A DNA stretch of 64,000 bases, taken from assembly GCF_026151205.1 (NCBI RefSeq), contig NC_087078.1, positions 8,262,675 through 8,326,674 of the forward strand, written 5' to 3'. Below, piece by piece: positions 61,256 through 64,000 of this stretch. Origin of the DNA: Bolinopsis microptera. Lineage: Eukaryota; Ctenophora; Tentaculata; Lobata; Bolinopsidae. The stretch's first letter is position 1. The number at the start of each line of letters is the position of its first letter. Under the pieces are notes generated by a model. It worked only from the letters and a program-made list of their open reading frames with translations, had not been told where the DNA came from and did not search any database. Position numbers and translations under genes: made by a program.

Positions 61256-62996
61256 TCCAGGGGTGTAGGAAGCGGGGGGGCAGGGGGGGCCATCGCCCCC
61301 CCATGAAATCTGGGCAAGTGGCCAAAAAGGGCCAACTTTTTAATTTAGGTTTCTAAACATTTTTGGAAAAACAATTTTCCCGAAAATTTTCCAAGTCAAA
61401 AAATGTTTAACTCAAAAATTTTCTAAGTCAAAAATTTTCTAAGTTTTCTTGGAAACTACTTTTGTTCATGTTTCATGCTACCCTGATCATTATGAGTCAA
61501 ACATATTTTTTTCGGTTTTCGAAGTTCGATATACGAATTTGGACTCGATGGTTCCCCTTTGTAATGCGATCTCGGAAGGCAGGCCTCCCCTTCGCAATAC
61601 GAGCTCATAAGCGGGAGCTCTGCTTTCAGAGGTACGTATCGAGAATGACTCGGACCGAAAATTTTCTAAGTCAAAAATTTTTAAAGTTTTCTTGGAAACT
61701 ACTTTTGTTCATGTTTCATGCTACCCTGATCATTATGAGCCAACAATATTTTTTTCGGTTTTCGAGGTTCGATATACGAATTTGGACTCGAGGGTTCCCC
61801 TTTGTAATGGGATCTCGGAAGGCTGGCCTCCCCTTCGCAATACGAGATCGGAAGCGGGAGCTCTGCTTTCAGAGGTACGTATCGAGAATGACTCGGACCG
61901 AAAATTTTCTAAGTCAAAAATTTTTAAAGTTTTCTTGGAAACTACTTTTGTTCATGTTTCATGCTACCCTGATCATTATGAGCCAACAATATTTTTTTCG
62001 GTTTTCGAGGTTCGATATACGAATTTGGACTCGAGGGTTCCCCTTTGTAATGGGATCTCGGAAGGCTGGCCTCCCCTTCGCAATACGAGATCGGAAGCGG
62101 GAGCTCTGCTTTCAGAGGTACGTATCGAGAATGACTCGGACCGAAAATTTTCTAAGTCAAAAATTTTTAAAGTTTTCTTGGAAACTACTTTTGTTCATGT
62201 TTCATGCTACCCTGATCATTATGAGCCAACAATATTTTTTTCGGTTTTCGAGGTTCGATATACGAATTTGGACTCGAGGGTTCCCCTTTGTAATGGGATC
62301 TCGGAAGGCTGGCCTCCCCTTCGCAATACGAGATCGGAAGCGGGAGCTCTGCTTTCAGAGGTACGTATCGAGAATGACTCGGACCGAAAATTTTCTAAGT
62401 CAAAAATTTTTAAAGTTTTCTTGGAAACTACTTTTGTTCATGTTTCATGCTACCCTGATCATTATGAGCCAACAATATTTTTTTCGGTTTTCGAGGTTCG
62501 ATATACGAATTTGGACTCGAGGGTTCCCCTTTGTAATGGGATCTCGGAAGGCTGGCCTCCCCTTCGCAATACGATATCGGAAGCGGGAGCTAAGCTTTCA
62601 GAGGTACGTTTCGAGAATGACTTGGACCGAAAATTTTCGAAGTCAAAAATTTTCAAAGTTTTCTTGGAAACTACTTTTGTTGCTATACTACCCTGATCAT
62701 TCTGAGCCGAAAATATTTTTTTCGGTTTTTTTGAAGTACCTACATTTGGAAGGTTGTGGAAGTGACACTGATTGGTTTCATATACTAATTATAGAAAACG
62801 TGATATTTGGTCCTCAGATTTAAAGGAAAATGCGCAATATGACGTGGAGAACTGAAAAAAATCGCGATTTGTCGTGAGGCCCCCGAAATTAAGGCTTTGG
62901 TGCGAAGCGCCAAAAAATTTATGCTGTGGCGCGAAGCGCCAAAAAATATTTAGAATTTGGCCCCCTCATGAAGAAAATCATTCCTACACCCCTGGA
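61256..62996. mobile_element. Inverted-repeat element (hAT-like ends) containing a 243-bp tandem array
   Basis: The outer ends TCCAGGGGTGTAGGAA and TTCCTACACCCCTGGA are perfect 16-bp inverted repeats. The flanks carry AGAGAG on both sides, but a clean 8-bp duplication is not certain. Next to the ends lie GGGGGGGC/GGCCCCC-type sequences and two GGCGCGAAGCGCC-like words on the right. The interior is a tandem array (61441-62730). No transposase is recognised. It lies about 140 bp upstream of the predicted GH31 start codon. Confidence 0.75.
61441..62730 (+). repeat. 243-bp tandem repeat, five full units
   Basis: Units begin at 61441, 61684, 61927, 62170 and 62413 with AAGTTTTCTTGGAAACTAC, and a partial sixth begins at 62656. 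Copies 2-4 are almost identical; the outer copies are more diverged. Because 243 is divisible by three and no indels occur, two frames on the plus strand stay open (453 and 334 codons), both with an 81-residue period. Simultaneous openness in two frames argues against coding selection on either. Confidence 0.95.
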
Positions 62997-62999
62997 AGA

Positions 63000-63231
63000 G
63001 AGAGAAACGGAGATTTAACATTAAATGGCATGTTTGGAAATAAAAGGGGTTTTGGAAATATTATACGGCGTATTGATGTTACAGAAACTGTAAAATAACA
63101 TGTGTTAAAGGTTTTCAGTTGATTAAATTCTATCACATTCATTCTTTGACATATTGTCGAAAACAGCGGCAAAATTGCGTACCTCCTGGTCTTAACAAGT
63201 ACAAGAGTACCTAGTGGCTTAATTGATGCAA
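63000..63231. other. Non-coding stretch, no gene seen
   Basis: Only short ORFs; no supported feature. Confidence 0.4.
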
Positions 63232-63279
63232 TTCAACTGCGATAGTGAAGTCCCGACCGTAGGCACGGGTTCCACTAGT
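63232..63279 (-). repeat. 48-bp dispersed repeat, copy B
   Basis: Inverse copy of 1024-1071 with two differences. It ends CCACTAGT. Confidence 0.75.
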
Positions 63280-64000
63280 CCAGTATAATTACACTGCTGG
63301 TTACAATACAATTAAATAATTAATGTGAAAGATCTTTTTTGATTTAGAAAACTTGTGGTGCAGAAAGGAAGGCATTTGCTTTGGACCGTTCCTATTGCGT
63401 TACATTTGTATGCATGTATTCAAGGCACTGTCTTCAGATTGCTAATTTAATACTTTTTCAAAGTCCACGATATCAAAGGAAGTCATAAAAAAATCGCAAA
63501 GAGAAAACTGGGCGCTGTTCTACTAAAATTGATATTTTTCAACTCTGCTGTGAAAATTGAAAAATAATAACCGTAAACTTGAAAAGACTACACTTCTACC
63601 ACACTCTCAATGAGTCACAGCTTGAGACAGCTTCTTTCAAATTCATAGAAAGCCTTGAAACTATTTTGCATTGTAAAACAAATAAGTAAGTTAAACTCAA
63701 CTTATACGATCGATTGAAAGCTGGACGGTGCAGGCGGTTCTAATGACCAATTAAAACATATAAAATAATAGTGAATAAATAATCCCTCTGTTCACCAGTT
63801 CACTGTTCAGGGCACTGCACACTACATGGTTCATGTTTAGTATGAACTCACCCCAATACAACACTTTAATAGCCTAAAATGAAATCAAACCAAAATATTG
63901 CGAAAACTATGAAGTTTTGTGAGCTCATATGGAGCGAAAACAAGAAAAGCTAGTGCAAGGTGGTATGCATAAACATTCACCATCTTTAAAAACCGCACAC
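63280..64000. other. Window end, no gene seen
   Basis: AT-rich sequence without a supported exon or repeat. Confidence 0.4.

Noticed and set aside
61462-62823. 453-codon ORF as a repeat-protein gene
   Set aside because: The 81-residue period equals the 243-bp DNA period, a second frame is equally open, and it lies inside an inverted-repeat element.

Overview
The window is nuclear DNA of an invertebrate animal. It is AT-rich, its genes are interrupted by GT-AG introns, and it is crowded with short inverted-repeat elements and minisatellites. The gene mix (divergent Shaker-superfamily Kv channel, tyrosinase, swiprosin, GH31-like membrane protein, TPR protein) together with TTAGGG-type repeats suits a cnidarian-like or other non-bilaterian/invertebrate genome. 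The sequence alone does not fix the phylum. All gene models below come from hand translation and splice-phase matching, without transcripts or database searches.

Layout. 1-10.6 kb has no convincing gene. It is dominated by a 4.5-kb foldback element (2306-6818) whose two arms are built from dozens of copies of an AAGCGCTTATAAGCGCTT-type palindrome, followed by perfect palindromes and a 12-bp minisatellite. 10.6-16.4 kb (+) is a swiprosin/EFHD-type EF-hand gene with an unusual N-terminal extension carrying four basic (S/R)NSLF modules. 17.3-26.9 kb (-) is a 13-exon, 622-codon TPR gene with IFIT-like architecture; its large intron 4 holds a stem-loop array and a dense CACGTG cluster. 27-32.3 kb is non-coding and repeat-rich, with a Tc1/mariner-like non-autonomous element. 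32.8-35.3 kb (+) is an 8-coding-exon Kv channel. A 588-bp GA microsatellite follows. 38.6-40.1 kb (+) is a tyrosinase with an uninterrupted coding region, a TATA box and a probable 5'UTR intron. 40.4-41.5 kb (+) is a small calmodulin/light-chain-like EF-hand gene. 42.4-61.1 kb (-) is a 19-exon type II membrane protein of the GH31 alpha-glucosidase family in which both catalytic aspartate motifs appear to be lost. Its introns carry three well-delimited inverted-repeat elements. Just upstream of its predicted start lies a hAT-like element filled by a 243-bp tandem array.

Functional grouping. No operon-like logic is expected. The genes are a Ca2+/cytoskeletal adaptor, a TPR scaffold, a voltage-gated K+ channel, a secreted copper oxidase, a Ca2+-sensor-like protein and a cell-surface GH31 pseudoenzyme candidate. 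The most unusual items are the foldback element, the GH31 pseudoenzyme, the IFIT-like gene and the NSLF-repeat swiprosin.
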